From assembly GCA_963573315.1 (NCBI GenBank), contig OY752146.1:1550001-1614000 (forward strand): DNA of 64,000 nucleotides, given 5' to 3'. Under the pieces are notes generated by a model. The model searched no databases and had not been told where the DNA came from. It was given only the letters and a program-made list of their open reading frames with translations. Below are positions 45,255 through 56,557 of the stretch, one piece after another. How positions within the stretch are numbered: position 1 is the first letter of the stretch; each line of letters starts with the position of its first letter. Position numbers and translations under genes: made by a program. This DNA is from Entomortierella parvispora (Eukaryota > Mortierellomycota > Mortierellomycetes > Mortierellales > Mortierellaceae).

Positions 45255-48200
45255 ATGACCTTCTCCGGCCTCCCCAGCGTTCGTGATCCCAAACAGAGCC
45301 TGAAGAACTCGGGCTCGTCTGCATCCAGCACCACATCATCCTCCACGTCCTCCTCCCCCACAAAGTCCCCTCTTCCCCAAGACCAGGATCAGCAGCAGGA
45401 TCAGCAGCAACATCAACAACAGGATCAACCTCATCAACCTCAACAGCAACAACAACAGCCTCAACAACAACAACAAAAACAACAACAACAACAACAATTA
45501 CTCAGAGAAGCATCCAAGTCAAATACACACCCCTCATCCACGCCATGCTCCTCCTCCTCCTCCTCCAATCCCTCCTCTACCGAGCAAAGCACCGAGGCCC
45601 ATCGCAGTCATGACACGTCCTTCATCGCTGCTCCTCTGCCCCAGGGACTGGTCGTCAATGCAAACTCGGCCGAGCCCATGTCTGCGGCGCTGATCGAAAA
45701 GTCGTTCCAGGACCTGGTACAGGCTAACTTTGGCGACAGCACTGGTGCTGTCAATGGTGGCAGCATGATGGATATGAGTGGGCTGATCAGCTCTGGCCAC
45801 CAGCACCTGGGTTCATATCCCTCCACATCTACTGCAGGATCTGGGTCTACAGTGGACCTGAACCATCAGCATCATCTTCACCATCCTCTGGCGTTGAGCC
45901 TTGACTTGAACCTGAGTCTGCAACAGCAGCAGCAACTTCAGATCCACTCTGGAGTATCATTACCGAGCCTCCAAGTGGAGCTCAGGCACCCGCAGCCGGT
46001 GATGCAGCCGCCCTCGTTGACCAATGACAACTCTTCCAGCAAGAAAAAGACAGCCCCCCAGACCCTGAACCCTGCCCACAGTGCGGCCTACCGGAAGCGA
46101 TTGAACGTGAATCAAGGTAAAGACAATGGGGAAAAAAGGAAGGAAAGAGACGACAGGCAAATGCCTGCCTCTTTCGGAAGACTTGGAGGGTGCCTTCTTC
46201 CCCACTCGCTGCACCCCACCCTTGTGGCTCTCTCCCTGCACGCGCCCTTTGTTTGTACTCTTTGTCGGTTGCATTTTCGTTTTTTTTTCCTGTCCACCCG
46301 AGTGCGGGGAACCCCCCCTTTTGCTTCCGGACAAGGTGGAGAAAATTTTATTGTCATTTCCCCACACTGTTCTTGCAAAGGAGTCGTTCTGAGCTCTTTT
46401 CGCTGCTCAACAGACGGGTGGTTGCCGTGTGGAGCCATCGAACTCTTGGGACTGACTCTTCGGCCAATGCGCAAAGACAGAGATAAAGGCAGGCGAGGGC
46501 AGGGGATGGTGCCCCCACCACCAGACAGATCGAGACTAGCTTTAGGTTGCTGTGCGCCCTCCAACCGCTAGATTGGCTGGTGTGTCTGCTATCGCCGTCA
46601 TCGCCTCCCCACCATCGGATCGCTGTTTCTCTGCTGGACCTCTAGTTGAAGGTTGTTTCGCTGCTGCACCTCTTGATCCGCCCAACCTAATCCGTTAATT
46701 TCCCCTTTTCGTTTCCATTTTCATAACGTTGCTTCCATGCCTCTTTTGCTTCGATGCCTTCTCCTTTGTTCCTATTTGCAGTCGGTTCTCGCGTGTTCAA
46801 TTGATCTCCCAACTCATTCACTCTCTACTCTCTACCTTCTACTCTCTATACTCTCTACTCTCTACTCTCTACTCTCTACTCTCTACTCTCTACTCTCTAC
46901 TCTCTACTCTCTACTCTCTACTCTCTACTCTCTACTCTCTACTCTATCTATATACATTGGACTGGCAGTCTGCGACTGGTGCCGGTATCGCAAAATCCGC
47001 TGTGATCGCGAGTCGCCTTGCAATTCTTGTCAGCACTCCAAGCGAGAGTGCATCCGTTCCCCCGCTGCAGTCTTGTTGGGCAACAATAGCAGCAGTCAAG
47101 ACGATAAATCTGCCATAGATGACAACACTGCCACCCCCAGTGACGGATCCACCTCTCCCTCCACTCCTGCATCTGGAAAGACAAAGAGAAGCCGGGATGA
47201 CGCCCTCTCAGACGGTCGATCTCGCCGAGCTAGCAAGTCGTATCGTGGCACCAGCACCAGTTCCCATCTCAGCAGTTCATCCGTCACCTCTTACTCCTCC
47301 GATGACGACAACGATGGCAATCTCAATGACGCTGCCAGCGGGTCTTCTTCGAGAGCCAGCGATCAGGCGTCACTTTCCCCTGTAGTCGGATCCTTGACTT
47401 TGGCGGGGTTAGGTTTGGCGGGACTAGGCTTTGATGCGTCATTGTCTTCAACGTCATCCACGTCAAGAAGAGACTTTCAACTGGGGTCGCCATCATCTCT
47501 GACAAGTTCACCTTCATTCACCACTAGTATGTTGGCGTTGGAGAGTTCCCAGGCGAATAACCTTAAGGACCAGGAGCATCTGGAGCGGATGCGACGGATC
47601 GAGATGCTTCTCAGCAGCGTCATTCCTGGCGCTGCCGAGTTTATTGCTCAAGGAAGCAGCTCCTCGCTCACTCATCTACTTCCAGGGCAAAAACAGCAGC
47701 AACAGCAGACGCGGCCGTCCAAGGACATGAGCGATTCCAGCAACGAGAGAAAAAAGAGTCTCTCTCTGATCACTCATGGACTCGACCATTCACACCGTGA
47801 GACGATCCTGTCCCCCCAGGATCGTCTTTCCAAGATTGCATTGTCATCCCCAGCAAGGGTGGACGCTCGTCCTTGGTCTAATAGCTCACCCCCAGGATTT
47901 TCTTCGCTTCATAAGGAAAAAGGCGAAAACTCTTGGCAGCAACAGCATCAACAACAGCAAAGGCAACTTCCTCAGACTGATTACATCGAACGTATGAAGC
48001 GAATTGAGCTACTGCTTGGATCGGTTCAAGATACTCAGTTGGCCAAGGCCTTGATCTCTCAGACTCAAGGAGGTGGGTCTCTCTCGATCGAGTCCTCGTC
48101 CTGTGCTGCAAGCGCCGATAATGTGAGCAAGGGCAAGAATGAGCGAAAAATGTCGAAGGTAAAGTTCCTATCCTCCTTACACGCAGTTGTATTACAGAAG

Positions 48201-50188
48201 AGGGATATGTCCTTGCTAACCTCAAAGACTCGTGAATTCTTTTATAGGATATAAAGAAAATGAGCAAAGCAGAGGCAAGACGGGCTACTGCTACCGCCAA
48301 TGGAGCCGTCGTGAAGCGTCCCCATGTGGCTGCCGGATTCGCGGGCCAAAAGCCACCACCCAAACTGCCCCAGGCGATTGCTGAGGCTGCCAGCAAGAAA
48401 CTGGCCACAAGGAAGAAACGTGTCTCTGCTGCTGCTGCCCGAGCTGCAGCAGCTGCCACCGCCGCCTCGACATCCACATCCGCTCCAGTCATTGCCTCTG
48501 CAGCAACAGCAGTTACCCCTAGGTCTGGAGGAGAGGACGCGGCGACGACTATAGGCACAGGGTCTGCCGACTCCTCGGCAACACCAGAGATGGCGAGCAC
48601 TGCAATGCATTCCATGTTTGGACAGGATCACAGCAGAGTCGCAGCGCCTTCGCCCACAGCCTCGCTTGAGATCCCTTCAGCCTCTGAGTCTCAACACCGG
48701 GCCGTGGCTTTTTCTCAGCAGCATCAGCAGTATCAGCAGCAGCAACAAGCTCACTTTTTTGCTCAGCAGCAACAGCAACAGCAACAGTTCAACTTGGCGG
48801 CCCAACATCAGGATTCGATCACCTTCCAGCAGCAATTGCAGCAGCAGCTGCAACAACAACAAAACCACCAAGGATACATGACCTATCAGCACCAACCATT
48901 TGCCATATCCAACGTTGGTTCGATGACGATTCCACTGTCGACAGACCCAACAATTGGCAACTATGGATCTTTGGTGGTGCCAGCTTCGTCGTCGACAAGT
49001 TCTTCCCCGACAATGTCCCCCCGTTCTACGCGTGCTAACTCTGTCTCGACACCTTCGAAATCTGCCACGGATGAATCGACCTCGGGGCCGTTGAGCTTGC
49101 TTCAGATGCAGCAGCAGCAGCTTGTCTATTCAACCGGCTCTTCGCTTATGCAGAACGTTGTTGGATTTGATATGTCAAGTTTCGATTTGGTCGGTCAACA
49201 GCAGTTGGGGTCTCGGGACTCGCAGATCCACCCTTTTGTGATGCCTCAGGGTCCTTCATCTTATGGCCAGCAACAACATCAACACCATCACCACCCGTCA
49301 ATGACGATTGGTACGGATGGGTTCACAGAGTCTGGACTGGGAATGAATGAGTCACTCGAGAGCTTGATGAGGAAGAACATGGGTTCTTTGGATCGGTTGA
49401 TGGAGAATCTCGCGAACGAGAATAACCAGCAAAAAAATCCTACTGTCGTCACCACCGCTGGTGCCACGAACAATAACGGAGGTCATAACGGCCCTCAGAC
49501 CCCATCGCATTCTGAGGGCTCCAATATGTTTGATCCCTCAACTCAGATGGCATATCTCCAGCAACAACAACAACCTCAGCAGCAGCAGCATCAGGGCATG
49601 TATCCAGATATGTCGCGATCGTTGTGGGTTCCTAGCCACACAGGCGCATTCACGATCCCGAGCACTTCTTGGTCCCCTTCATCCCAACCCCAATCTCAAA
49701 AACAGCAGCAACAGCAACAGTCGTCTCAGAGCATCAACATCAGTGCGAACGATTCTCCTGAAATGGAACTGGATCTAGAACAGCTTCAGAGCCAGCAGCG
49801 GAGTGCGCAAGAGCAGATGCAGCGTCAAAAGCAACTGAATGCCCATGCTCTGTTTCAACAACAGCACCAACAGCACCAACAACAGCACCAACAGCACCAA
49901 CAGCAGCATCAACAGCAACAACAAAGTTTGCAAATGCGAAAGGGCTCGCTCGTCGTGGGGATGCCTCAGCAACCTCAACATCAACAACAGCATCCCCATC
50001 GCGCCTCGATCCAACATCAACACCAGCAGACGTTTTATATTCCACAGATGCAGGACGATGAGGACGATGGTGGCTTCCAAAGCATGTACGACAACAACAA
50101 TGAGCAGGACGAGACCGCCACTCTTCCCACATCTGCTTCCTCTTCCTCAGGGTCCCTCCCCGTAGTCTCCTCCTCTTTGGAGCATTAG
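45255..50188 (+). CDS. Zn2Cys6 transcription factor, Gln-rich, very large
   Basis: Exons 45255-46116, 46969-48158 and 48248-50188 give 1330 residues. The zinc cluster lies at residues 289-315 with spacing CX2CX6CX5CX2CX6C (CDWCRYRKIRC, then CNSC and C315), made where exon 1 joins exon 2. The first 287 residues are Ser-, Gln- and His-rich. Behind the cluster are Ser-rich segments and two copies of a helical motif, ERM(R/K)RIE(M/L)LL(S/G)SV, at residues 493-505 and 628-640, perhaps for dimerisation. Exon 3 begins with a basic stretch (KKMSKAEARR, and KKLATRKKR) and continues with long Gln/His runs typical of activation domains. No fungal 'middle homology' domain is seen. An alternative start inside intron 1 is possible. 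Target genes are unknown. Confidence 0.85.
46820..46946 (+). repeat. Heptanucleotide (CTCTACT)n repeat in intron 1
   Basis: About 17 copies of a seven-base unit, with slight variation at both ends, lie in the first intron of the zinc-cluster gene, 20 to 150 bases before its acceptor. The tract lacks stop codons in the frame that continues into the zinc cluster. Confidence 0.9.
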
Positions 50189-50772
50189 CCTCTCCCCTCT
50201 CTTCTCTTTCTCTCTTCTTTTTCTCTCTTCCTACTTTGTCATTTAATTACCGAGATTACAGATATTTTCTAGCCTATTCTTTTACCTGTCTTGCCTGTAC
50301 AATAATCCACCCTCTTTTTTTGTTTTCAATTTTTGTCTTTTTCACTTGTCGCTGTAAAATTGTACATTGGGATATCTCCTTTTCCACTCAAAAGAATAAA
50401 AAGTCGTCTTTTATCACCATGATAGCCTGGGAGCAGTGCTATTGATGCCATCGAATACCCCTCATCAGTTCTTCTTTCCCCTTCATAACTCTGCAATGAA
50501 AACACGGGCAGTGAATTTGATCCATTCTAGTTGAGTTTATAGTCTACTTTGAGATGAATTTTGGGCATGGTGCTACTTGAATTTGGTGCCGAAACAAAGG
50601 ATGTTGTTGTTTTCTGATTCAGTGTTTATTGACGTGCACGCGCTATTCTTATCGATAGAGATTGGAGAGGTAGTGACAGCAGAACGCTTGGGGTATGTTT
50701 TTTTGTTTTGTCTTGTTTTGTATTTGTCTTTTTCTTTAGCGGGGCACAACACGATCGGCCGATCCCTTTTTT
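50189..50772. other. Convergent 3' regions of the zinc-cluster and ACS genes
   Basis: CT-rich sequence follows the zinc-cluster stop, with AATAAA at 50395-50400 as a plausible polyadenylation signal for the plus strand. No gene seen. Confidence 0.55.
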
Positions 50773-53218
50773 TTACGAGTTGGCGACTCTCTGGATCAAG
50801 ACTTCGACCACAGAAGGATCAGCGAGGGTCGAGATGTCGCCCAAGGAGTCACTCTCACCAGCCACAATCTTTCTCAAGATTCGTCGCATCAACTTGCCGG
50901 ACCGCGTCTTTGGCAAATCCTCGACCAAATAAATCTTTTTCGGTGCCGCAAAGGGTCCAATGACCTTCCTGACCTGCAGCACCAATTCCTTGGACAGGTC
51001 CAAAGTCGAAGCATGGCCAGGCACAATGGAAATACCGGGCTTGACACAGACAAAGGCATGGATGCATTGACCCGTCACATCATCGTTCGCTCCAATGACT
51101 GCCGTCTCTGCCACAGAGTGATGCATGATCAACGCAGACTCAATCTCGGCCGTTGACAGACGATGGCCCGACACGTTGATCACATCATCGACACGTCCTC
51201 GGATCCAAATGTAGCCATCCTTGTCGCGAGTCGCTCCATCGCCTGTGAAATAATAGCCATGGTAAGGCTTCAAGTATGTCTCCAAGAATCGCTGGTGGTT
51301 ACCATAGATCGTGCGCGCGATCGAGGGCCAGGCGCGCTTGACTGCCAAAACTCCCGTGACATCATTGCCCTCCAATTCCTTGCCCGTCACAGGGTCCAAA
51401 ATCGCCAAGTCAATACCAAAGAATGGCAACGTCGCTGAGCCGGGCTTGGTTGCGATCGCTCCGGGCAAAGGAGTGACAATGTGAGATCCAGTCTCGGTCT
51501 GCCAGTATGTGTCCACGACGGCACATTTGCCTTGGCCAATATCGTTGTACCAATGCCACGCCTCGGGGTTAATGGGTTCGCCGACCGTTCCAAGGATACG
51601 GAGGCTGGAGAGGTCATGACCCTTGGTCCAGTCATCGCCCAGTCGGCGCAAGGCTCGGATAGCAGTAGGGGCTGTGTAAAATTGGGTGATCTTGTGCTTG
51701 GCAATCATCTCCCAGTAACGAGCGGGGGTAGGGTAGGTTGGGATCGACTCGAACAAGACAGTAGTTGCACCCAATGACATGGGGCCATAGACGATATAAG
51801 TGTGTCCAGTGATCCAGCCGACATCAGCCATGCAGGCAAAAATATCACCAGGATGGTAGTCAAACACGTACTTGACAGTCATTGCTGCGCCCAGCAGATA
51901 ACCAGCCGTAGTGTGCATCACTCCCTTGGGTTGACCAGTGGAGCCAGAGGTGTAGAGCAAGAACAAGGGGTCCTCGGAGTGCATGGGCTCAGGGGTAATG
52001 TAGGCGGGCTGCTTTGAGCACTCATCCGCCCACCAAAAGTCGCGACCCTGTTTCATGGGAACTTGAGCTCCAGTGCGCTGAGCCACAATGACAGTCTCAA
52101 CCAAGGGGCAAGACTTCAAGGCATCGTCCACAATCTTCTTGGTCTCGATGGTCTTTCCGCCACGCTTGCCTTGGTCTGCAGTCAACACCACACGCGATGA
52201 AGCATCTTGCACTCGATCACGAAGAGCTTCGGCCGAGAATCCAGCAAATACGACAGAGTGCAGGGCACCAATGCGGGTACAGGCCAGGAGGGCCACGACA
52301 GCCTCAGGGATCATTGGCATGTAAATCGCGACGGTATCACCCTTGCGAATGCCGTGAGCTCGAAGAACTCCGGCCAATTGACTGACCCTGCGGAGAAGTT
52401 CTCCGTACGTGATGTTTTCCGACTGGTTGGGTTCGTCGGCCTCATAAATGATGGCAATCTACAGAATTGAATGATGAACAAGATATGACGAGAAGCTCGG
52501 TTAGAATCGACAGGGAGCATGTTCGTAGTCATAACTATCAAGATGAGTAGTGAGTAATACCTTATTGGGGTCCGAGATGGCATGACGGTCGACACAGTTG
52601 TAGGAGGCATTCAATTGACCGCCGAGGAACCAGGCAATGTCGCCATGTAGCAATCCGCCATGTTGCACTTTGTGGAAGGGAGTCGACCAGGACAAGAGCT
52701 CAGTCGCCTCCTTTTTTTTGAGCAAGGCAAGGACTCTTGTTAGTCGCTTTGACATGTTCTTCTTTTCCCACACACACACACACAGACCCGACGTCCCTTT
52801 CACCGGTCGTCCTCGTCCGATAAACCATCGAGAAAGATCGACAACAAAAAGGAGACAGGGGGTCGAATGGGAAAGAAAAAGAATCCCAATGATAGAGTCT
52901 AGAACGCATGTTCCTCTCCCTTCGCTTCCTTGGTTCCAATCCTTCTTGTTTCCTCGGGTTCTTTTTATGAGATGGACTAAGAACGACGGACCGAGGGTGG
53001 CCAGTTCATCACACGTCTATATCCCTTTCCCAAATGTTCTCCAAGGCTGTTTTTCTTACCTTGCCGAAAAACTCTTCGGGATTCTCAATACTCTGACGGT
53101 GCATTTCTTTGTATTGTTCCAACGAAGAAACCCAGGGTTTTGGGCACTGGGTAGTGTCCAGGAGACGCTTTGGAACAGCGATGAGCTGATCCTCGGCTGG
53201 GAGGTCTGAACCGGTCAT
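50773..53218 (-). CDS. ACS: Acetyl-CoA synthetase
   Basis: An AMP-forming acetate-CoA ligase that makes acetyl-CoA from acetate, ATP and CoA for acetate use and histone acetylation. Minus-strand exons 53218-53060, 52710-52561 and 52458-50773 give 664 residues, the usual length. Seen in order: [11 protein letters not shown] near the start, NCVDRH, the ATP loop [11 protein letters not shown] (about 272-282), [47 protein letters not shown] and the terminal [12 protein letters not shown] with the Lys that is acetylated in the family. The first intron's acceptor is unusual: a run of eight A before the AG (52711-52720), with the pyrimidines further upstream; it is chosen because it aligns without gap. 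A further intron, 53405-53265, is likely in the 5' UTR. Confidence 0.93.
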
Positions 53219-54434
53219 ATTGCTGTTGATGCGTAGGATGTTTAAGAGTGGTGGAAGAGGAGTCCTAATAAAAATACAGAAACGCGACATGCAGGGCGCG
53301 GGGTCAATTTTTATGATTGCAGCAGGATGGAGGGATGGCGAGTGAATGAGTCAATGAGGCATCCCAGCAAAGCAGATGAAATGCATTGCATTGCATCAAA
53401 CTTACCCTGTGAAGAGTTGAAAAAAATAGAGTGGAGAGGAAGGGTAAGGAACAAGAGAGAAAGAGAGAAAGAGAGAAAGAAGAAAGGGCAGCTGACATGG
53501 AGAACAAGAACCACAACCCTCTGACTTCCCTGTCCTGCCCTGCCCTGCCTTGTCCCAGCGACCTTCTCCTCTGCGTTTGGCGGGTCGCTTTCTTCTTCTC
53601 CCTTCTTTTTGCCTTCTTTCGTTTGGGGTCGTACAATCCTCTCGATCGTCTTTTTGTGATGTTTGTTGTTGTCTGTGTTTGATTGTCCTAGTCTCGACTT
53701 TCTATCTTTCCCAGAGCTCGGTTTGTCCTCAAGTCACAGGTTGGGCTGAGGTTATTTTGTGGAGAAACAAACAAGACTCCTTGCGAAGCTCGCCTTGCCC
53801 CCCGAGTCGTGTCGAATCACGTCGAGTCGAGCAAAGAGCACAGGTTGGGAGTTCAATCTGAACATCCCTTCTTGTGTTCTCTCCATGGTTCATTCTAATT
53901 TCCCCACAGCGGTGGAGCCACTGCAGCCAGTGGACCCTTTCTCCAGCCACGGGCCATGTGTTAATCATGATGGACGAATGGAGACGGACAATCAAAAGCA
54001 GCGCTTCCCGCCACAAACATGCACACAAGAAAAAATTACTGTTTGTCCAACCACCTTGAACCTTCCCGTTCAAGCCTGCACATCAGCTCTCAGGACCTGT
54101 TTTGGGAAGGGATGAGTGTCACTGCTGTCTGCATCGTTTTTTGGGGGGGAGGAGGGAGGAGATGCATGAATTCAACACGCAAAGAGTTTTCTTTATCATG
54201 AAACTCAGATCCTTTCCCTTGACGCAGGTGTTTATATCCCGGGTGTGCCCACCTCAATGCGAGTTCCAGACCACATCCCAATCCTCCCTTGCAACTGACC
54301 ATCAAAATTCACGAGGTTTGGTCTTGAGTACGCTTTAGAACGCTGTGATCTAATATGAATAGGGGTATTTGCTTGTCGCACTGGATCTATGGTTTTTTCT
54401 ATAGCACTTGTTTCATGGCGCGTTCAAATCGCTT
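53219..54434. promoter_or_regulatory. ACS upstream region with probable 5' UTR intron
   Basis: On the minus strand a good donor (GTAAGT-type at 53405) and acceptor (TTATTAG ending at 53265) suggest a leader intron of about 141 bases. Transcription would then start upstream of 53406. The rest, up to the GNAT gene's 3' end at 54435, shows GA-rich and CT-rich blocks but no gene. Confidence 0.5.
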
Positions 54435-55148
54435 TCATGCCGTTCCATCGTGTAAAATGTGGTGAGTAGAAGGATCCCGATGCACAGCATAGTAGCAAAG
54501 ATCCATCTCCTTCTGCAACTTTGTCACAAACTCTTTTTTGCTGGCCAGCTCGCATCGCATCCCCGCGGCCTCCAAGACTTTCCGGCTGCCAGTGTTCTCG
54601 ACATACGCCCTGGCCCTCACAATATCACCGCTGAGAACCTTGAAGCCAATCTCGTCCACAATATATCGTGCAGATCTGGACCCAAATCCTTTGTTCCTGA
54701 ACTCGGGACTGACCCAATAGCCCAGCTCGATGATCTTGACGTGTCGGTGGGGCTCAAGAGGATGGATATAAGGAATGTCGGGGACAGGGAAGCAATGGAT
54801 CCAGCCGACTAGAGGTCCATCAGGCGAGGTTCGCATGGCCCATCGGTTGTTGTAACCATGATCGAGCCGCCATTTGTGGACATTGTCTATTCGGGTGACG
54901 GCATGGGTCTCGAGGTAAGGATACTGAAAGGACCCCGTGTTGTAGTAAATGTCCTTGTTGATGTTGAGGACTCGGGTCATCTCTGGAAGATCTGCAGAGG
55001 TGACGGCAGAGAGAAAGAGCGGCAGGTTGTGCGCTCCTCGGCCGGGGACCTGAAATGGGCCTAAAAGGGTTGTGCCCGGTGGGATCGGCCATCTGGACTC
55101 GTATTTTTTGTAAAGGTCAGCATCGCTGGCTGTGGGAGACAAGGTCAT
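54435..55148 (-). CDS. GNAT family N-acetyltransferase (copy 1)
   Basis: A single-exon gene of 237 residues. The acetyl-CoA-binding motif A is ELGYWVSPEFRNKGFGSRSAR (R-N-K-G-F-G fits the R/QxxGxG/A rule), and near the end comes YVENTGSRKVLEAAGM, the usual motif B of GNAT enzymes that modify small amines or protein N-termini. The first 60 residues (LGPFQVPGRGAHNLPLFLSAV) replace the usual short start and are shared with copy 2. The acceptor substrate is unknown. It lies head-to-tail with copy 2, with 313 bases between. Confidence 0.82.
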   Translation of the reverse strand: MTLSPTASDADLYKKYESRWPIPPGTTLLGPFQVPGRGAHNLPLFLSAVTSADLPEMTRVLNINKDIYYNTGSFQYPYLETHAVTRIDNVHKWRLDHGYNNRWAMRTSPDGPLVGWIHCFPVPDIPYIHPLEPHRHVKIIELGYWVSPEFRNKGFGSRSARYIVDEIGFKVLSGDIVRARAYVENTGSRKVLEAAGMRCELASKKEFVTKLQKEMDLCYYAVHRDPSTHHILHDGTA

Positions 55149-55461
55149 GTTATATTATCTGGTATATGGGGAGTGGGCAGAGAGAGGTTGATGAGAATGA
55201 AAGGAGACGGTCATCGAGGCCCTTGTTATTTATACCATGATGAGAGCGACCTCCCAACTCGTCCTCCGGATTCTGGAAGTAATTTTGTCGTTTTCGACGC
55301 TGTCCCTGTCACTTTTGAGTCACCTCCCCCATTGGGCGAATTAGAAGGCTCTTTCCTCAATTGTACTTTCCCACACTTGCTGCGGTCGCCTTTCTTTCCC
55401 AAGAGCAAGCCTGCTGCAGGTAGACTGGAGGGGACTGAAGAGGATACCTCATCTTTTATTA
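55149..55461. other. Spacer between the two GNAT genes
   Basis: Presumed promoter of copy 1 and 3' region of copy 2 on the minus strand. AATAAT/TTTATT sequences near 55455-55465 could serve polyadenylation. No gene seen. Confidence 0.45.
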
Positions 55462-56139
55462 TTAATGATCCAGAAACAAAATGTGACCTGTATGTTCAAT
55501 GGCGCGATGTCTGGCATACGTGCAAACATCTCTCCAGATCTGTAGCTTTTTCGACCATTCTTCCTTCCGTTCCAGCTCACATCTCATCCCTGCCGAGACC
55601 AAAACCGCGCGACTCGGACCATTGTCACAGTAAGATCCCGCTCGGACAATATCAAAGTCCAAAGCCCCAAACAGGATCTCCTCTATCAGAAACCGTGTTG
55701 ACCGACTCGCGTATCCTTGGCCTTGATACTCTGGACTCGTCCAATATCCAACTAGACAGATCTTGACTGGTTGACCAGTCACCGGGTGTCGGTAATGAGC
55801 ATCTTCTTTCGAAACTGCGACAGGGGTGAATTGAACCCATCCGATCAATGGTCCTTTTGGACTTGTTCGGATGGCAAAGAGATTGTTGCATCCTTCTTGA
55901 GACCGAAACACGTTCGCTTGCGCAATCTTTTCTTGGCCATGGACTTCGAGATAGGGAAAGGGGATCACAGCCGTGTTGTAGTAAATGTCCTGATTGAGGT
56001 TCAAAACTCGTACAATCTCTGGAGTATCCGACTCTACCGCGGCAGAGAGGTAATGAGGTACTTTCCCAGGGACTAGGTACGGTCCCATACACTTGACCTT
56101 GAATAGGTCCTTGTCCCGGCTCTGATGGATTGGGTCCAT
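55462..56139 (-). CDS. GNAT family N-acetyltransferase (copy 2)
   Basis: A single-exon gene of 225 residues, paralogous to copy 1: shared GPYLVPGKVPHYLSAAV start, LNLNQDIYYNTAVIPFPYLE, RTSPKGPLIGWVQ, then motif A VGYWTSPEYQGQGYASRSTR with the full QxxGxA pattern, and GPSRAVLVSAGMRCELERK. The Met at 56139 is preferred to one at 56271 because the family resemblance starts after it. The pair arose by tandem duplication and has diverged considerably. The substrate is unknown. Confidence 0.82.
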   Translation of the reverse strand: MDPIHQSRDKDLFKVKCMGPYLVPGKVPHYLSAAVESDTPEIVRVLNLNQDIYYNTAVIPFPYLEVHGQEKIAQANVFRSQEGCNNLFAIRTSPKGPLIGWVQFTPVAVSKEDAHYRHPVTGQPVKICLVGYWTSPEYQGQGYASRSTRFLIEEILFGALDFDIVRAGSYCDNGPSRAVLVSAGMRCELERKEEWSKKLQIWRDVCTYARHRAIEHTGHILFLDH

Positions 56140-56557
56140 TGATATATGAATGTACTGTACTTGACTTGGCTTGGCTGTTGTAGGAAGAAGAAGAGTAGCA
56201 GAGAAGAAACAGGGAGTCAGTTTTATTCGGCGGAAAGAGACGGCGTCTCCTGGAATGACTATCTCCTCCATATCACGGGTCCGAGACCGTCCTGTTGTGT
56301 CATTTTTTTTCGAATTCGTTTTTTTTTTATTTTATTTTTTTATTTTCACTTTAAGGACTATTTACAGGAACAACGAAGAAGGGATGGGCGTGTCATCGTG
56401 AACAAGAAGGGCCAAGGCCAGCAAGATAAAGCGAAAAAAGTGTGTCACGCAGCTGCTGTGACAGTATGGGGTATCAATGATAAAGGTGGGGGAGGGGAGG
56501 TGAGAAACAGGGTCAGGAAAGCCAGGAGGAGAAATGGAGGAAGGCGGGGGAGATTAA

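Noticed and set aside
45255-50188. CAG/CAA-rich repeats considered as a CRISPR-like or satellite array
   Set aside because: They are coding Gln/His runs in a eukaryotic transcription factor; there are no regular repeat-spacer units.
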